Notes: generated by a model not told the origin, from the sequence alone. Positions 8,923 to 17,844 are shown, counted from the first letter of the stretch. The stretch is 64,000 bases of DNA from DASTFY01 sp963813375 (GCA_963813375.1 CAWEYT010000018.1:120854-184853), one strand, 5' to 3'. A program made the numbers and translations.

Positions 8923-8997
8923 CCAGCCCGCTGAGTCGACCGGAGGCTTCCGGCGCGGATCTGTCGCGAGCCCCGCGACGAACTCGCGCCAGAAGCC
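8923..8997. repeat. 75-bp hairpin repeat, copy 2
   Basis: Second copy in the same orientation, differing from copy 1 at only a handful of positions. The outer stem keeps one G-T type mismatch (TTCCGGCGCG against CGCGCCAGAA), and the inner stem is TCGCG/CGCGA. The stem is kept despite base changes, which suggests the fold matters. Confidence 0.85.
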
Positions 8998-9027
8998 CGA
9001 GGGGGCGGGCCCGGTGGGTGGGGCTCG

Positions 9028-9033
9028 TACGAT
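9028..9033 (+). promoter_or_regulatory. -10 element placing transcript start at the GTG (leaderless)
   Basis: TACGAT ends six bases before the GTG start at 9040. This TAnnnT hexamer 6-9 bases from a start codon recurs before 28021, 44708, 46153 and 54668, and is the usual layout of actinobacterial leaderless genes. Confidence 0.45.
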
Positions 9034-9039
9034 GGCGCG

Positions 9040-9652
9040 GTGGCGAAGGTGACGCGTGGCTTCTTCGGTCGGGCCCGGACCGCCCGGGATCCCCGCCTGC
9101 CCCCGGGCCAGTACGACGCCGGCACCGACTGGCCGGTGCTGAACGCCGAGGTCACCCCCCGGCTGGCGACGGACACGTGGACCTTCCGGGTCGAGGGCCT
9201 GGTCGAGCAGCCGACCACCTGGACCTGGGACGAGATCCACGCCCTGCCCGCAGCGACCTACGAGGGACCGATCCACTGCGTGACGACGTGGTCGAAGTTC
9301 GACCTCGACTTCGAAGGCGTCTCGGTCGACACGCTCCTCGCGGTGGCCCGGCCGCTGGCGTCAGCGACTCACGTGATGGCGTTCAGCCACACCGGCTACA
9401 CCACGAACCTGCCGCTGGCCGACCTGACCGGTGGGCTGGCGTGGGTGGTGTGGAGCGTCGGCGGGCAGCCGCTGCCCGTGGACCACGGCGGTCCTGCCCG
9501 CCTCCTCGTGCCGCACCTCTACTTCTGGAAGAGCGCGAAGTGGGTGGCCGGCCTGCGGCTCATGGATCACGACGAACCCGGGTTCTGGGAGCAGCAACGG
9601 CTACCACGACCGCGGTGACCCGTGGCTCGAACAGCGTTACCAGGGCGATTGA
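9040..9652 (+). CDS. Sulfite-oxidase-like molybdopterin oxidoreductase
   Basis: About 203 residues, a single molybdopterin-binding domain of the sulfite oxidase/YedY (MsrP) fold. IHCVTTWSKFDL holds the Cys that ligates molybdenum, and HTGYTTNLPL and PHLYFWKSAKWV are typical of the short actinobacterial branch. No Tat signal is visible. A double-base site at 9592-9595 (CAG+C, Gln/His) cuts the frame before the conserved GYHDRGDPWLEQRY tail. Dropping one base gives the stop at 9650-9652. The substrate is unproven. It is coupled to the flavin reductase that starts 7 bases later. Confidence 0.88.
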
Positions 9653-9659
9653 GCGGCCG

Positions 9660-10361
9660 GTGACACCGGTGGCAGGGGCGTGGCGCACGGCAACCGTCCT
9701 CGACGTGCGCCCGGAGACACCCACCGCCGTCACCTTGGGTCTGGCGCTGGACCAACCCCTCCGTCACCGCGCCGGACAGCACGTCGTCGTCCGCTTGACC
9801 GCGCCGGACGGGTACACGGCCCAGCGCTCCTACTCGATCGCCTCCCCGCCCGATGGCGGGCCCGAGTTCGATCTGACCATCGAGCGGCTGGCGGCCGGCG
9901 AGGTCTCGCCGTTCCTCCACGACGTGGTCGAGCCCGGTGACGAGCTCGAGGTCCGCGGACCGATCGGGGGATGGTTCGTGTGGGACGGCGACTCCCCCGC
10001 CCTGCTCGTAGGGGGTGGATCCGGCGTCGTCCCGCTGATGGCGATGCTGCGCCATGCGCGCCGCATCGGTGCTGAGCAGCTCGTCCGGCTGGTCGTGTCC
10101 GTCCGCAGCCCCGAGGACCTCTACTACGCGGACGAGCTGCCGGGCCCCGAGACCACGATCGTCTACACGCGGGCCGCTCCTGCGGGCGCCACTCGGGTCG
10201 TCGGCCGGCTGGCCGTCGACGACCTCGGCACCATCGACGAGCGCGCCACCGTCTACGTGTGCGGCTCGGCCCGCTTCGCCGACGGCGCCAGCACCGTCCT
10301 GCTCGAGGCCGGTGTGCCCGCGGAGCGGATCCGGGTCGAACGCTTCGGCCCGACCGGCTGA
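9660..10361 (+). CDS. Ferredoxin-NADP reductase-like flavoprotein
   Basis: 233 residues with an FAD barrel (RSYSIASPP, the flavin-binding RxYS motif) followed by an NAD(P) domain (LVGGGSGVVPLMAMLRHA and VYVCGSARFADG). There is no 2Fe-2S domain at either end. GTG 9660 is the first usable start after the oxidoreductase stop; GTG 9669 is also possible. The constant pairing with the molybdopterin gene suggests that it feeds electrons from NAD(P)H to that enzyme, which is inference. Confidence 0.87.
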   Translation: MTPVAGAWRTATVLDVRPETPTAVTLGLALDQPLRHRAGQHVVVRLTAPDGYTAQRSYSIASPPDGGPEFDLTIERLAAGEVSPFLHDVVEPGDELEVRGPIGGWFVWDGDSPALLVGGGSGVVPLMAMLRHARRIGAEQLVRLVVSVRSPEDLYYADELPGPETTIVYTRAAPAGATRVVGRLAVDDLGTIDERATVYVCGSARFADGASTVLLEAGVPAERIRVERFGPTG

Positions 10362-10384
10362 CTCGACCTGGATGGAGGGTGGCC

Positions 10385-10834
10385 GTGGGCGCTGAGGTTC
10401 GGCTCGTCACCACGACCGCCCGTCCGACGGCGGTCGTGGTGGCGGTGACGACGTGGGACGAGTTCCCCTCGTTGTGGGGACGCCTCCTCGATCAGGTGTA
10501 CGCGTGCCTCGAGGCGATCGATCCCCGCGACCGCGGGCACAACGTCATGCTCTACAAGGACGACCTCCCCACAGTCGAGGTCGGGGTCGAGGTGCAGGTG
10601 CCGTTCACACCGACGGGTGACGTCGTGGCGTCCGCGTTGCCTGCTGGACCGACGGCCATGGCGCTCCATCGCGGACCGTACGACCGGCTGGGGACGACCC
10701 ACGACGCAATCTGGGAATGGTGCAAGGCGAACGACCGCCGGCTGGCCGGCCCGAGATGGGAGATCTACGGGGACTGGCACGAGGACCCATCGGAGCTGCT
10801 GACCGAGGTGTACTACCTGCTCGCACCGGACTGA
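10385..10834 (+). CDS. GyrI-like small-molecule-binding domain protein
   Basis: 149 residues of the AraC-effector/GyrI fold: a beta-strand start (VRLVTTTARPTAVVVAVT), the helix WGRLLDQVYACLE, MALHRGPYDRLGTTHDAIWEW and ending ELLTEVYYLL. There is no DNA-binding domain. Such proteins bind hydrophobic ligands or drugs. GTG 10385 is preferred because GGAGG lies six bases upstream. Its 3' end overlaps the convergent MmcQ gene by 22 bases. Confidence 0.75.
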   Translation: MGAEVRLVTTTARPTAVVVAVTTWDEFPSLWGRLLDQVYACLEAIDPRDRGHNVMLYKDDLPTVEVGVEVQVPFTPTGDVVASALPAGPTAMALHRGPYDRLGTTHDAIWEWCKANDRRLAGPRWEIYGDWHEDPSELLTEVYYLLAPD

Positions 10835-11244
10835 TCGTCCAGCCACGCCTGCGCCCGCCGCTTGGAGGCCCGGCACAGCCACGCGTCCTGGATCAGCTCC
10901 GCCAGCTCCTGCCTGGTGATCTCACCGAGCCGGCTCGCCCGTACGAGCACGGACCGGTGGCCGTTGAAGTGGTCCGTCGTGAAGAAGGGTGAGCCCGGGT
11001 CCTGCACCAGGGCGGCCTTGTCGTCGTCGGACTCGACCCAGATCACGATGACGTCGTCGTACCGTTCGCCCGAATCGGGGTCGAAGGCGTCCGGACGACG
11101 GTTGCGGAAGAAGACGAACGAGTTGCCGCCGACCTGGTACACGGGATTGTCCTGTGAGCCGCCGGCGACCGTCACGTGGGGCATGCCGGCGGCGATCTCG
11201 TGCACGTCGTCCACGCGAGCGGGACGCTGGTCGTCGGCGCTCAC
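10813..11244 (-). CDS. MmcQ/YjbR family protein
   Basis: 143 residues matching the small MmcQ/YjbR family (CyaY-like fold, often annotated as DNA-binding without proof). Recognisable parts are VHEIAAGMPHV, VFFRNRRPDAFDPDSGERYDDVI, DHFNGHRSVLVR and the C-terminal AWLCRASKRRAQAWLDD. It ends inside the GyrI-like gene (convergent overlap). It is downstream of the DUF1801 gene in the same direction. Confidence 0.8.
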   Translation of the reverse strand: MSADDQRPARVDDVHEIAAGMPHVTVAGGSQDNPVYQVGGNSFVFFRNRRPDAFDPDSGERYDDVIVIWVESDDDKAALVQDPGSPFFTTDHFNGHRSVLVRASRLGEITRQELAELIQDAWLCRASKRRAQAWLDDQSGASR

Positions 11245-11263
11245 CGGGCATCCGGCTCCCGGT

Positions 11264-11648
11264 TCAGGTCCCCGCCTCCGCGCGCCGTGCCGCCAGCGCT
11301 CGACCCAGGAGATCGTCGAGATCCGCGTCCTCGAGCTGTGCCGACGCTCCGGACCTTGAGGTGGCGGTGCACCCGCCCCCGGCCCTCCATGAGCCGGGCC
11401 GGATCGTCGAGTGAGGCCCCCCGGGCCACACCGAGGTTGACGTACCCGCGCTGGGGCGAGATCGTGAACACGAGCCCGGTGTAGCCGCGGTCGAAGCCGA
11501 GGCCCAGCTCTCCCCCTTCCGCCGTCTCGATGGCGTCAGGGAAGACTCCGAGCAGCTTCGCCCGCACCGCGCGAGCCGTTGCCGAGACGTCGGGGCCGGC
11601 GTCGCCCAGGAACTCGTCCACCTGCTCGTCGGTCAGCCGGTCAGCCAT
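11264..11648 (-). CDS. DUF1801 domain protein
   Basis: About 127 residues. Core visible: VRAKLLGVFPDAIETAEGG, GFDRGYTGLVFTISPQRGYVNLG and GRGRVHRHLKVRS. A double-base site at 11342-11345 (Val GTC+G) diverts the frame. Dropping one base gives AQLEDADLDDLLGRALAARR and the stop at 11264-11266. Function is unknown; the family is YdhG-like. Its ATGGCTGA start overlaps the stop of the upstream membrane protein, so the two are translationally coupled. Confidence 0.8.
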
Positions 11649-12000
11649 GCGGTGGCTGGCCCGCGCCGGGCACGTACTCCGGCTCGGGGAGCTGGGGTGG
11701 CGGCGGTGGCCAACGCTCCCCGTCCGCGGTCGTCATCGGCTGGTCGAAGGGCACATCGAGGACGCGCCGGAGCAGGACCGCGCAGGTCCCGACCACCGTC
11801 GCGAACGTCAGACCGGTGAGCAGGGCAACCAGCGTGACCCAGAACTTGATCTCGGTCTCACCGTTGCTCGGGACGGTCAGGAGGCGGACGACTCCGACGA
11901 CGGTCACGATCACGATGGCCACCGCCACGCAGGTCGCCGCGACCGACCACCACACGGCGGCCGGTCCCGCGTGCGGATCGCGGGCGTCGGGCATCGTCAT
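11641..12000 (-). CDS. Small two-TM membrane protein, unknown
   Basis: 119 residues. Two hydrophobic helices (about residues 18-40, from WWSVAATCVAVAIVIVTVVG, and 55-80, VTLVALLTGLTFATVVGTCAV) are followed by a proline-rich cytosolic or extracellular tail with PPPPPQLPEPEYVPG. ATG 12000 is chosen; ATGs at 11994 and 12021 are in frame. No family is recognised. It is coupled to the DUF1801 gene by an 8-base overlap. Confidence 0.65.
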   Translation of the reverse strand: MTMPDARDPHAGPAAVWWSVAATCVAVAIVIVTVVGVVRLLTVPSNGETEIKFWVTLVALLTGLTFATVVGTCAVLLRRVLDVPFDQPMTTADGERWPPPPPQLPEPEYVPGAGQPPHG

Positions 12001-12129
12001 CCTGCGAGCGGACGGGGCCATGGGTTCCCGCGAATCTACTGTGCCCGCGTCGCGTGCCGGCTGTCTCCTCGGTGGCTGTCGGCGGTCCGCGACACTGGGT
12101 GCCTCGCCAAGGCGTGATGGAGCTGCACG

Positions 12130-14607
12130 TTGATCCTTGCTTTCGCCGATGTCGAACTGGATCTCGACCTCTACGAGCTGCGACGCGCCGGCGCCCGGGT
12201 CGCCATCGAGCCGCAGGTCTTCGACGTGCTCGTCCAGCTCGTGTCCAACGCGCCTCGGGTCGTGAGCAAGGAGGAGCTGCTGGACACGGTCTGGGGCGAC
12301 CGTTTCGTGAGCGAATCGGCGCTGACGAGCCGGATCAAAGCCGCCCGCCGTGCGGTCGGCGATGACGGGACCCGCCAGGCTGTCATCGCCACGGTCCACG
12401 GTCGCGGCTACCGCGTCGTCGTGGACGTGCACCATCGGGACGGGGGCAGCACCGGCAGCCCGCCGAGCTCCCGGATGCTGGAGCACGGCGACCTCCGGTT
12501 GCTCGAGCGGGACGACCACCTCGCGGAGCTGGATCGGGCGTTCGACGCCGCACGGGCCGGCTCCGGCCGGCTGGTGTGCGTGGTCGGTGAGGCCGGCATC
12601 GGCAAGACCTCGCTCTTGGCGAGCTTCGTCGAGCATCTCGGCCGTGAGGAGCTCGTGGTCGTCGTCGGATGCGACGACCTGCTCGCGCCGCGGCCGCTCG
12701 GTCCGATCAGGGACCTCGTCGCCCAGCTTCCCGACGACCTCCAGGCCGAGGTGGCGGACGACCTCGGCGGGAGCAGCCTGGCCCGACTCCTCCTCCGGGC
12801 CGGGGCGGGGCGCGGCGGGGTGATCGTCATCGAGGACGTGCACTGGGCCGACGACGCCACGGTCGACGTGATCCGCCAGCTGACCTCGCGGGTGCGGGAC
12901 CTGCCCTTCGTCGTCGTCATCTCCTACCGGGACGAGGACGTCGGGCTCGGCCATCCGTTGCGAAAGCTGCTCGGCACGATCCGGGGCCCCCATGTGGCCC
13001 ACCTCCGACTGGGGCCGCTCAGCGCCGACTCGGTCGCCGTCTTGGCGGTCGATTCCGAGCGTGACGCCGCGGAGGTCTTCGACGCCAGCGGCGGCAACCC
13101 GCTGTTCGTCACGGAGCTGATCGCGACCCCACCCGGCAGGCTGCCCCGCAGCATCAAGGACGCGGTCGTCAGCCGGCTCGGCGAGCTGTCCCCGGAGGAC
13201 GTCGAGGTCGTCCGGGCCATCTCGGTCGTTCCCGTCCGCATCGAACGCCAGCTGGTCGAGCTGCTGTGCGGAGACTGCGACGCCAGCCTCGTCGCGGCCG
13301 AGCAACGCGGGATCCTGACCGGCGACGCCTCCCACGTCTGGTTCCGGCACGAGCTGGTGCGCCATGCCGTGGAGGACACGCTGGCCTCGTCCGAGGCCGT
13401 GCGGCTTCATCGCCGCCTCGCCAGCCACCTCCATGAGCGCGGCGAGGATCCGGCACGGGTCGTCCACCACGCCGTTCGTTGCAATGACATCGATCTGTTG
13501 ATCGAGGCCGGGCCGGTAGCGGCTCGCCAAGCCGTCGCCGCGGGTGCGCACCGTCAAGCAGTGCAGCACCTCGACGCCGTGCTGGGACAATGCGGGCGCC
13601 TCACCCCCGCCGAGCGCGCTGAGCTGCTCACCCTGCGGACCCATTCCCTCTACCTGCTGAACCGGTTCGATGCCTCGTTCTCGTCGTCCACCGAAGCCGT
13701 GGAGGCAGCCGCAGGGCTCGAGGATCCCGAGGCGCGCGCCCGGGCACTCATGGGGCACGGGCGCACCGCGCTCTGGGCGGTCGGCCCCGATGCGTCGTGC
13801 CGGACCATCCAGCAGGCCCTCGACGCCCTGGGAGAAGACGGCGATGCCGAGCTGCGGGCCACCGCTCACGCGGACATGGCACGGGCCCTGGGTGAGCTCG
13901 TGACGATCGGTTCGGTGGCGCAGGGCAACCCGTTGGCCGCGGCTCACGCCGAGCGCGCCCTCGCCCTGGCCGATCAGCTGGGCCAACGCGATCTGCGGGG
14001 CTACGCCCTCATGTACCGCGGCAGTGAGCGACTGGCCAGCGGCGACACCGCAGGGTCGCGGGAGCTCGACGAGGCCATCGCGATCCTGTCCGCCTCCGCC
14101 CGCACGGACTTCGCCGTCCGAGCCTGCGTCAACGCGGCGGGCGCCGCCTATCGCTCCGGACGGTTCGACGTCGCCGAGCGGTACGTCGAGCAGGGCCTCC
14201 AGCTCGCCAAGGGGACGGAGTTCTTCTCCGGCGAGTATCGGCTCTCGCTCACCCGCGCCGCGGTCCGCGTCAGCAGAGGACGATGGCCTGAAGCCGAAGC
14301 CGAGCTTCGTGCCCTCCTGACGGCAGGCGGCGAGCCAGGGATCATGGAGCCGCTGGCCCGCTGCCTGCTCGCCCGCATCCTCGGCCGGCAGGGCCATCAC
14401 GACGAGGCGCGCGACCTGGCCACCACGGCATACGCGGTCGCCGGCCACCACGCGGCGTCACCTGCTCTCGCCGTCCTGCTGTTCGGGGCGCTGACCGACG
14501 CCGGCCTGGCCCTCGCCCAGGACTCCGGCCTCAGCCGCGAAGACCTGCTGACGGCGTTCATGTCCCTCGTCGTGCCGTCCGCCGACAGCACCACCGTCCC
14601 GCGGTAA
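12130..14607 (+). CDS. wHTH-AAA ATPase transcriptional regulator with TPR-like tail
   Basis: 825 residues. Residues 1-100 are an OmpR/CadC-type winged helix (EPQVFDVLVQLVSN, VSKEELLDTVWGDRFVSESAL, VHGRGYRVV). An AAA/STAND ATPase follows with Walker A GEAGIGKTS near residue 157 and Walker B GVIVIEDVHWAD near 235. The rest is helical repeats. Unlike LuxR-type LAL regulators the DNA-binding part is N-terminal. TTG 12130 has GGAG seven bases upstream. The long minus-strand open frame opposite it is a GC-rich shadow. No target is evident. Confidence 0.85.
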   Translation: MILAFADVELDLDLYELRRAGARVAIEPQVFDVLVQLVSNAPRVVSKEELLDTVWGDRFVSESALTSRIKAARRAVGDDGTRQAVIATVHGRGYRVVVDVHHRDGGSTGSPPSSRMLEHGDLRLLERDDHLAELDRAFDAARAGSGRLVCVVGEAGIGKTSLLASFVEHLGREELVVVVGCDDLLAPRPLGPIRDLVAQLPDDLQAEVADDLGGSSLARLLLRAGAGRGGVIVIEDVHWADDATVDVIRQLTSRVRDLPFVVVISYRDEDVGLGHPLRKLLGTIRGPHVAHLRLGPLSADSVAVLAVDSERDAAEVFDASGGNPLFVTELIATPPGRLPRSIKDAVVSRLGELSPEDVEVVRAISVVPVRIERQLVELLCGDCDASLVAAEQRGILTGDASHVWFRHELVRHAVEDTLASSEAVRLHRRLASHLHERGEDPARVVHHAVRCNDIDLLIEAGPVAARQAVAAGAHRQAVQHLDAVLGQCGRLTPAERAELLTLRTHSLYLLNRFDASFSSSTEAVEAAAGLEDPEARARALMGHGRTALWAVGPDASCRTIQQALDALGEDGDAELRATAHADMARALGELVTIGSVAQGNPLAAAHAERALALADQLGQRDLRGYALMYRGSERLASGDTAGSRELDEAIAILSASARTDFAVRACVNAAGAAYRSGRFDVAERYVEQGLQLAKGTEFFSGEYRLSLTRAAVRVSRGRWPEAEAELRALLTAGGEPGIMEPLARCLLARILGRQGHHDEARDLATTAYAVAGHHAASPALAVLLFGALTDAGLALAQDSGLSREDLLTAFMSLVVPSADSTTVPR

Positions 14608-14619
14608 GGCGGCGCGCGC

Positions 14620-15141
14620 CTACGCCCGTGCGGCCGAGAAACGGAAGCGCGTCTGCGCAAAGGCACCCTTGTTGAACGCCAGGACCTTTGTCGGGAGGAC
14701 CTCGAAGACCAGTGCCTCGCCGCTGCCGTGCCGGAACGTGCCGTCGACGACCTCGAAGTGCCAGTCACCTTCGTACTTCGTCTCCCACGCGTCGGCGAGC
14801 TGCTGCAGGAGGTCATCGTCACTCACGCGTCGCGCCGGTCCCTCGACCACGATGTCCAACCCCGACTTCCAGGCGTTGTTGCCGGTGGTCAGGGCGCAGT
14901 TGTCATTCCTTGCCAGGTTGACGCCCTTCTGCTCGTCCGCGCCGGTGCAGAAGTACACGGCGCCGTCGCGCCAGACGGTCGGCAGCGGGGTGACGTGCGG
15001 GCGGCCGTCGGGGCGGACGGTCGAGATCCAGAAGAGCTCGGCCTCCTCGATGGCGTTGCGCACCTCCGCCCAGGACGACGCCGAGGCGTCAGGGTCACTG
15101 AAGCGGGTGTCGAGCTCGGCGACGGGTTCAGTCTCGGCCAT
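14620..15141 (-). CDS. Pyridoxamine 5'-phosphate oxidase-like flavin/F420-binding protein
   Basis: 173 residues of the split-barrel fold. A helix (WAEVRNAIEEAELFWISTV) leads into RPDGRPHVTPLPTVWRDGAVYFCTG, the usual cofactor-binding strands, and the C-terminus ends TKVLAFNKGAFAQTRFRF. Actinobacterial members of this size are often F420-dependent reductases, but that cannot be told here. ATG 15141 gives MAETEPVAEL. Convergent with the wHTH regulator (12 bases). Confidence 0.8.
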   Translation of the reverse strand: MAETEPVAELDTRFSDPDASASSWAEVRNAIEEAELFWISTVRPDGRPHVTPLPTVWRDGAVYFCTGADEQKGVNLARNDNCALTTGNNAWKSGLDIVVEGPARRVSDDDLLQQLADAWETKYEGDWHFEVVDGTFRHGSGEALVFEVLPTKVLAFNKGAFAQTRFRFSAARA

Positions 15142-15191
15142 GGCATGGAGATCTACCCCGACGGGTCGACTCCTGAACCGCGATCGCGACC

Positions 15192-15678
15192 TCAGAAGAG
15201 AGGCAGGTCGATGGAGTTGCCGGCGAGGATCGCCCCGGCAACCGTCATCGCATCTGGCCTGACCAGGAAGTGCTGCGTCACGGCGTGGACGTCCCGCAGG
15301 CGGCGCTGGAGGGGCGAGTCCATGTAGACCGAGCTGCCACCTCCCGCCCTGTAGGCGGTGTCGACGGCGGCGGCCGCCCGGGAGGTGGCCCACACCGCGG
15401 CGGCCCGGACGTGCGCCCGCTGCCGCAGGGTCGGTTGCTCGCCGGCGACAGCGGGCGACGAGGGAAGCAGCGTCGAACGGAGCGACTGGCGGCTCGGAGC
15501 TCCGGGTCGGACCGTCGCCCGGCCCACTGGAACGTCGGGTTCTTCGCCAGTGGTGCGGCGTCGAGGAGAGGCAGGTTGTCCATGGCGAGGGCGATGATGT
15601 CGTCGAGCGCGCCCCCGCGATGCCGATGGCCACGCTGGCGACTACGCCCGGGAGCGGGACGGCGCCGAGAATGCGCAC
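15192..15678 (-). pseudogene. Acyl-CoA dehydrogenase/flavin hydroxylase, C-terminal remnant
   Basis: The C-terminal helical domain of the HsaA/HpaB-like acyl-CoA dehydrogenase family is readable in pieces: GAVPLPGVVASVAIG, LDDIIALAMDNLPLLD, AKNPTFQWAGRRSDPELRAA, HVRAAAVWATSRAAAAVDTAYRAGG, SSVYMDSPLQRRLRDVHA. Several frame breaks of the double-base kind occur. The first about 230 residues, including the FAD/substrate domains, are missing: the remnant begins exactly at the palindrome 15679-15692, beyond which ltrA starts in the opposite direction. Likely truncated by a mobile-element event. Confidence 0.75.
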
Positions 15679-15692
15679 GATGTCCTGACATC
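15679..15692. repeat. Palindrome at truncation point (possible IS-end scar)
   Basis: GATGTC-CT-GACATC, perfect 6-bp arms. It resembles GATGTC-CTGA-GACATC at 63980-63995 beside the IS481-type remnant. It sits between the truncated dehydrogenase and ltrA and could equally be an operator for ltrA. Confidence 0.45.
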
Positions 15693-15700
15693 ATCTCGGG

Positions 15701-16957
15701 ATGCCGACGAGCATCGCCCATCGTGTGGTGCCGATGACGGGCCGGGACCCGCACGAGCACCATCGGACCGCCACACCGCTCGAGCTCCTGTACGACCTGA
15801 CGTTCGTCGTCGCCTTCGGTGCCGCCGCCAACGAGGCCGCGCACTTCGCCGCCGAGGGTCACTGGCGGACCGCGCTGATCGGCTTCGGGTTCGCGATGTT
15901 CGCCGTCATCTGGGCGTGGATCCAGAACACCTGGTTCGCCTCGGCGTACGACACCGACGACTGGATCTACCGCCTGATGACGCTCGTCCAGATGATCGGG
16001 GTGCTCGTCCTGGCCCTGGGTCTGCCGACCATGTACGAGTCGATCGACCACGGCGTCGAGGTCGACAACGGCGTGATGGTCCTCGGGTACGTCATCATGC
16101 GCGTCGGGCTGATCGCACTGTGGCTACGTGCCGCCCGGCAGGATCCGCCGCGACGTCGGTCCGCCCTCACCTACGTCACGACCCTGACCGCGGCGCAGAT
16201 CGGCTGGATCGTGCTCCTGGTCGCCGACACATCGATCGGCGTGATGTTCTCCGTCGCCGCCGTGCTCGATCCTCATCGAGCTGGCCGGTCCGTACATCGC
16301 CGAGACCCGGGTCGGCGGCACGCCCTGGCACGCCCACCACGTCGCCGAGCGCTACGGGCTGCTGGTGATCATCACCCTCGGCGAGGTCATCCTCGGCACC
16401 GTCGCCGCGCTCGACGCCGTCGTGCGGGAGGACGGATGGACGATGGAGACGGCGCTCGTCGGGCTCGCCGGCGTGGGCCTCGCCTTCGGGATGTGGTGGA
16501 TGTACTTCGTCATCCCGTACGGCGACCTGCTCCACCGCTTCCGCAGCCGGTCCTTCGGCTGGGGCTACGGACACCTCCCGCTCTTCGCTTCGCTCGCCGC
16601 GACCGGTGCCGGGCTCCACGTCGCCGCCCTCTCCATCGAGGGCGAGGCCCACATCAGCCTGGTGGCCGTCGTCGCGACGACCGCCGTGCCACTCGCCGTG
16701 TACGTGCTCTGCCTGTACGGGCTGTACAGCCTGCTCACCCGGGAGATCGACCCGTTCCACCTCTGGCTGCTCGCCGGCACGGCCGTCTGCATCGTCGGCG
16801 CGATCGTGCTGGCCGCCATCGACGCTCCGCTCGCCGCCTGCCTCCTGGTCCTGACCGTGGCGCCGGCCGTCACGGTCGTCGGCTACGAGCTCGTCGGCCA
16901 CCGCCACGGCGCGCGAGCTGCTGGCCCGATCCGGCGGCCGACCAGCCGGCGGAGTGA
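15701..16957 (+). CDS. Low temperature requirement A (LtrA) family membrane protein
   Basis: About 417 residues with roughly ten TM helices. ATPLELLYDLTFVVAFGAAA is the family's N-terminal signature, and WHAHHVAERYGLLVIITLGE and GWGYGHLPLF are later conserved loops. Function unknown (first linked to cold growth in Listeria). A double-base site near 16268 (Leu CTC+G) moves the frame to ILIELAGPYIAETR. Two more near 16912 would bring it to the stop at 16955-16957. ATG 15734 is an alternative start. The end overlaps the convergent amidohydrolase by 88 bases. Confidence 0.82.
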   Translation: MPTSIAHRVVPMTGRDPHEHHRTATPLELLYDLTFVVAFGAAANEAAHFAAEGHWRTALIGFGFAMFAVIWAWIQNTWFASAYDTDDWIYRLMTLVQMIGVLVLALGLPTMYESIDHGVEVDNGVMVLGYVIMRVGLIALWLRAARQDPPRRRSALTYVTTLTAAQIGWIVLLVADTSIGVMFSVAAVLDPHRAGRSVHRRDPGRRHALARPPRRRALRAAGDHHPRRGHPRHRRRARRRRAGGRMDDGDGARRARRRGPRLRDVVDVLRHPVRRPAPPLPQPVLRLGLRTPPALRFARRDRCRAPRRRPLHRGRGPHQPGGRRRDDRRATRRVRALPVRAVQPAHPGDRPVPPLAARRHGRLHRRRDRAGRHRRSARRLPPGPDRGAGRHGRRLRARRPPPRRASCWPDPAADQPAE

Positions 16958-17821
16958 ACCCGGCCAGCGAGCCGGTCAACCAGCCGCTGACCGGGTCGGC
17001 CGAGGCCGTACACGCGGCGGGCTGTGTCGCCCAGGAGAGCACGCCGGTCCTCGCCCTCGAGCAGCTCGATGGTGTCCTGGATGCCGTCCCAGACCTGCCG
17101 GTAGTTGCGTGAGGCCAGGAGCGCGAAAGGCCAGTCCCCGCCGTACATGAGGCGCTGAGGGCCGAACAGCTCCAGCGCGTGGTCGACGTACGGCGCGAGA
17201 TCGGCCGACGTCCAGCCTGGTGCGGCTGCGCTGTCCAGACCAGACAGCTTGGCGACGACGTTCGGCGGCTCGGCCGCGGCCGCCAGCAGGCTCGCCCACG
17301 GCTCCCACCCTCGTTCGCGGATCGGCGGCTTGCCCAGATGGTCGACCACGAACGTCGTGCGCGGATGGCGCGCCGCCAGGGCGGGCACGAGGCCGAGGAG
17401 ATGAGGGGATCTCGGCGCACACGTCGAACGTGAGGTGTCGCTCGCCGAGCATGTCGAGGGTCTCCTGGACGGACGCATGCCGGAGAAGATCCGGATCGGG
17501 ATCGCGGTGCACGAGGTGCCGGACGCCGACCACGGGCTCGTCCCGCCATCGATCGAGCAGCGCCGCGGCCGCGGTTGCGTCGCGGAGCGGCACCCAGGCG
17601 ACGACGCCAGCCACCTGGGCGTGAGAGCGCGCTGTCCGCAACATGTTCTCGGTGTCCTCGACGTTGTCGGCGGCCTGGACGAGCACCACCTGGTCCACCC
17701 CGACTGCGGCCTGGTCGGGCCAGAACTCGTCGAGCTCGACGTCTCGCGGCAGCTCCGGAACATCGCCGAGCCACGGGTACTCGGCCCGCTGCGCGCTCCA
17801 CACGTGAACGTGGCTGTCCAC
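16870..17821 (-). CDS. COG3618 amidohydrolase, probable sugar lactonase
   Basis: About 316 residues, a TIM-barrel metal-dependent hydrolase. MDSHVHVW gives the first two metal histidines, VVGVRHLVHRDP, TFVVDHLGKPPI and LMYGGDWPF are family landmarks, and DTARRVYGL is near the usual C-terminus. A double-base site at 17404-17407 (Pro CCC+T) breaks the frame after FDVCAEIP. COG3618 includes fucono-, rhamnono- and galactaro-lactonases. Its place 23 bases after the GntR gene, opposite a hexonate operon, points to hydrolysis of the corresponding lactone. The exact stop is uncertain: 16976 is reached if one more double-base site exists. Confidence 0.8.
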
Positions 17822-17844
17822 GACTGCGCACGGTCTCTACCTGC

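Noticed and set aside
8840..8997. CRISPR array
   Set aside because: Only two 75-bp units 8 bases apart, internally palindromic, with no spacer-sized gaps and no cas genes nearby.
11641..14451. A 936-codon minus-strand frame opposite the wHTH-AAA regulator
   Set aside because: Low-complexity Arg/Gly/Asp-rich product without domains, typical of the antisense of GC-rich genes. Only its 3' end (11641-12000) encodes a plausible membrane protein.
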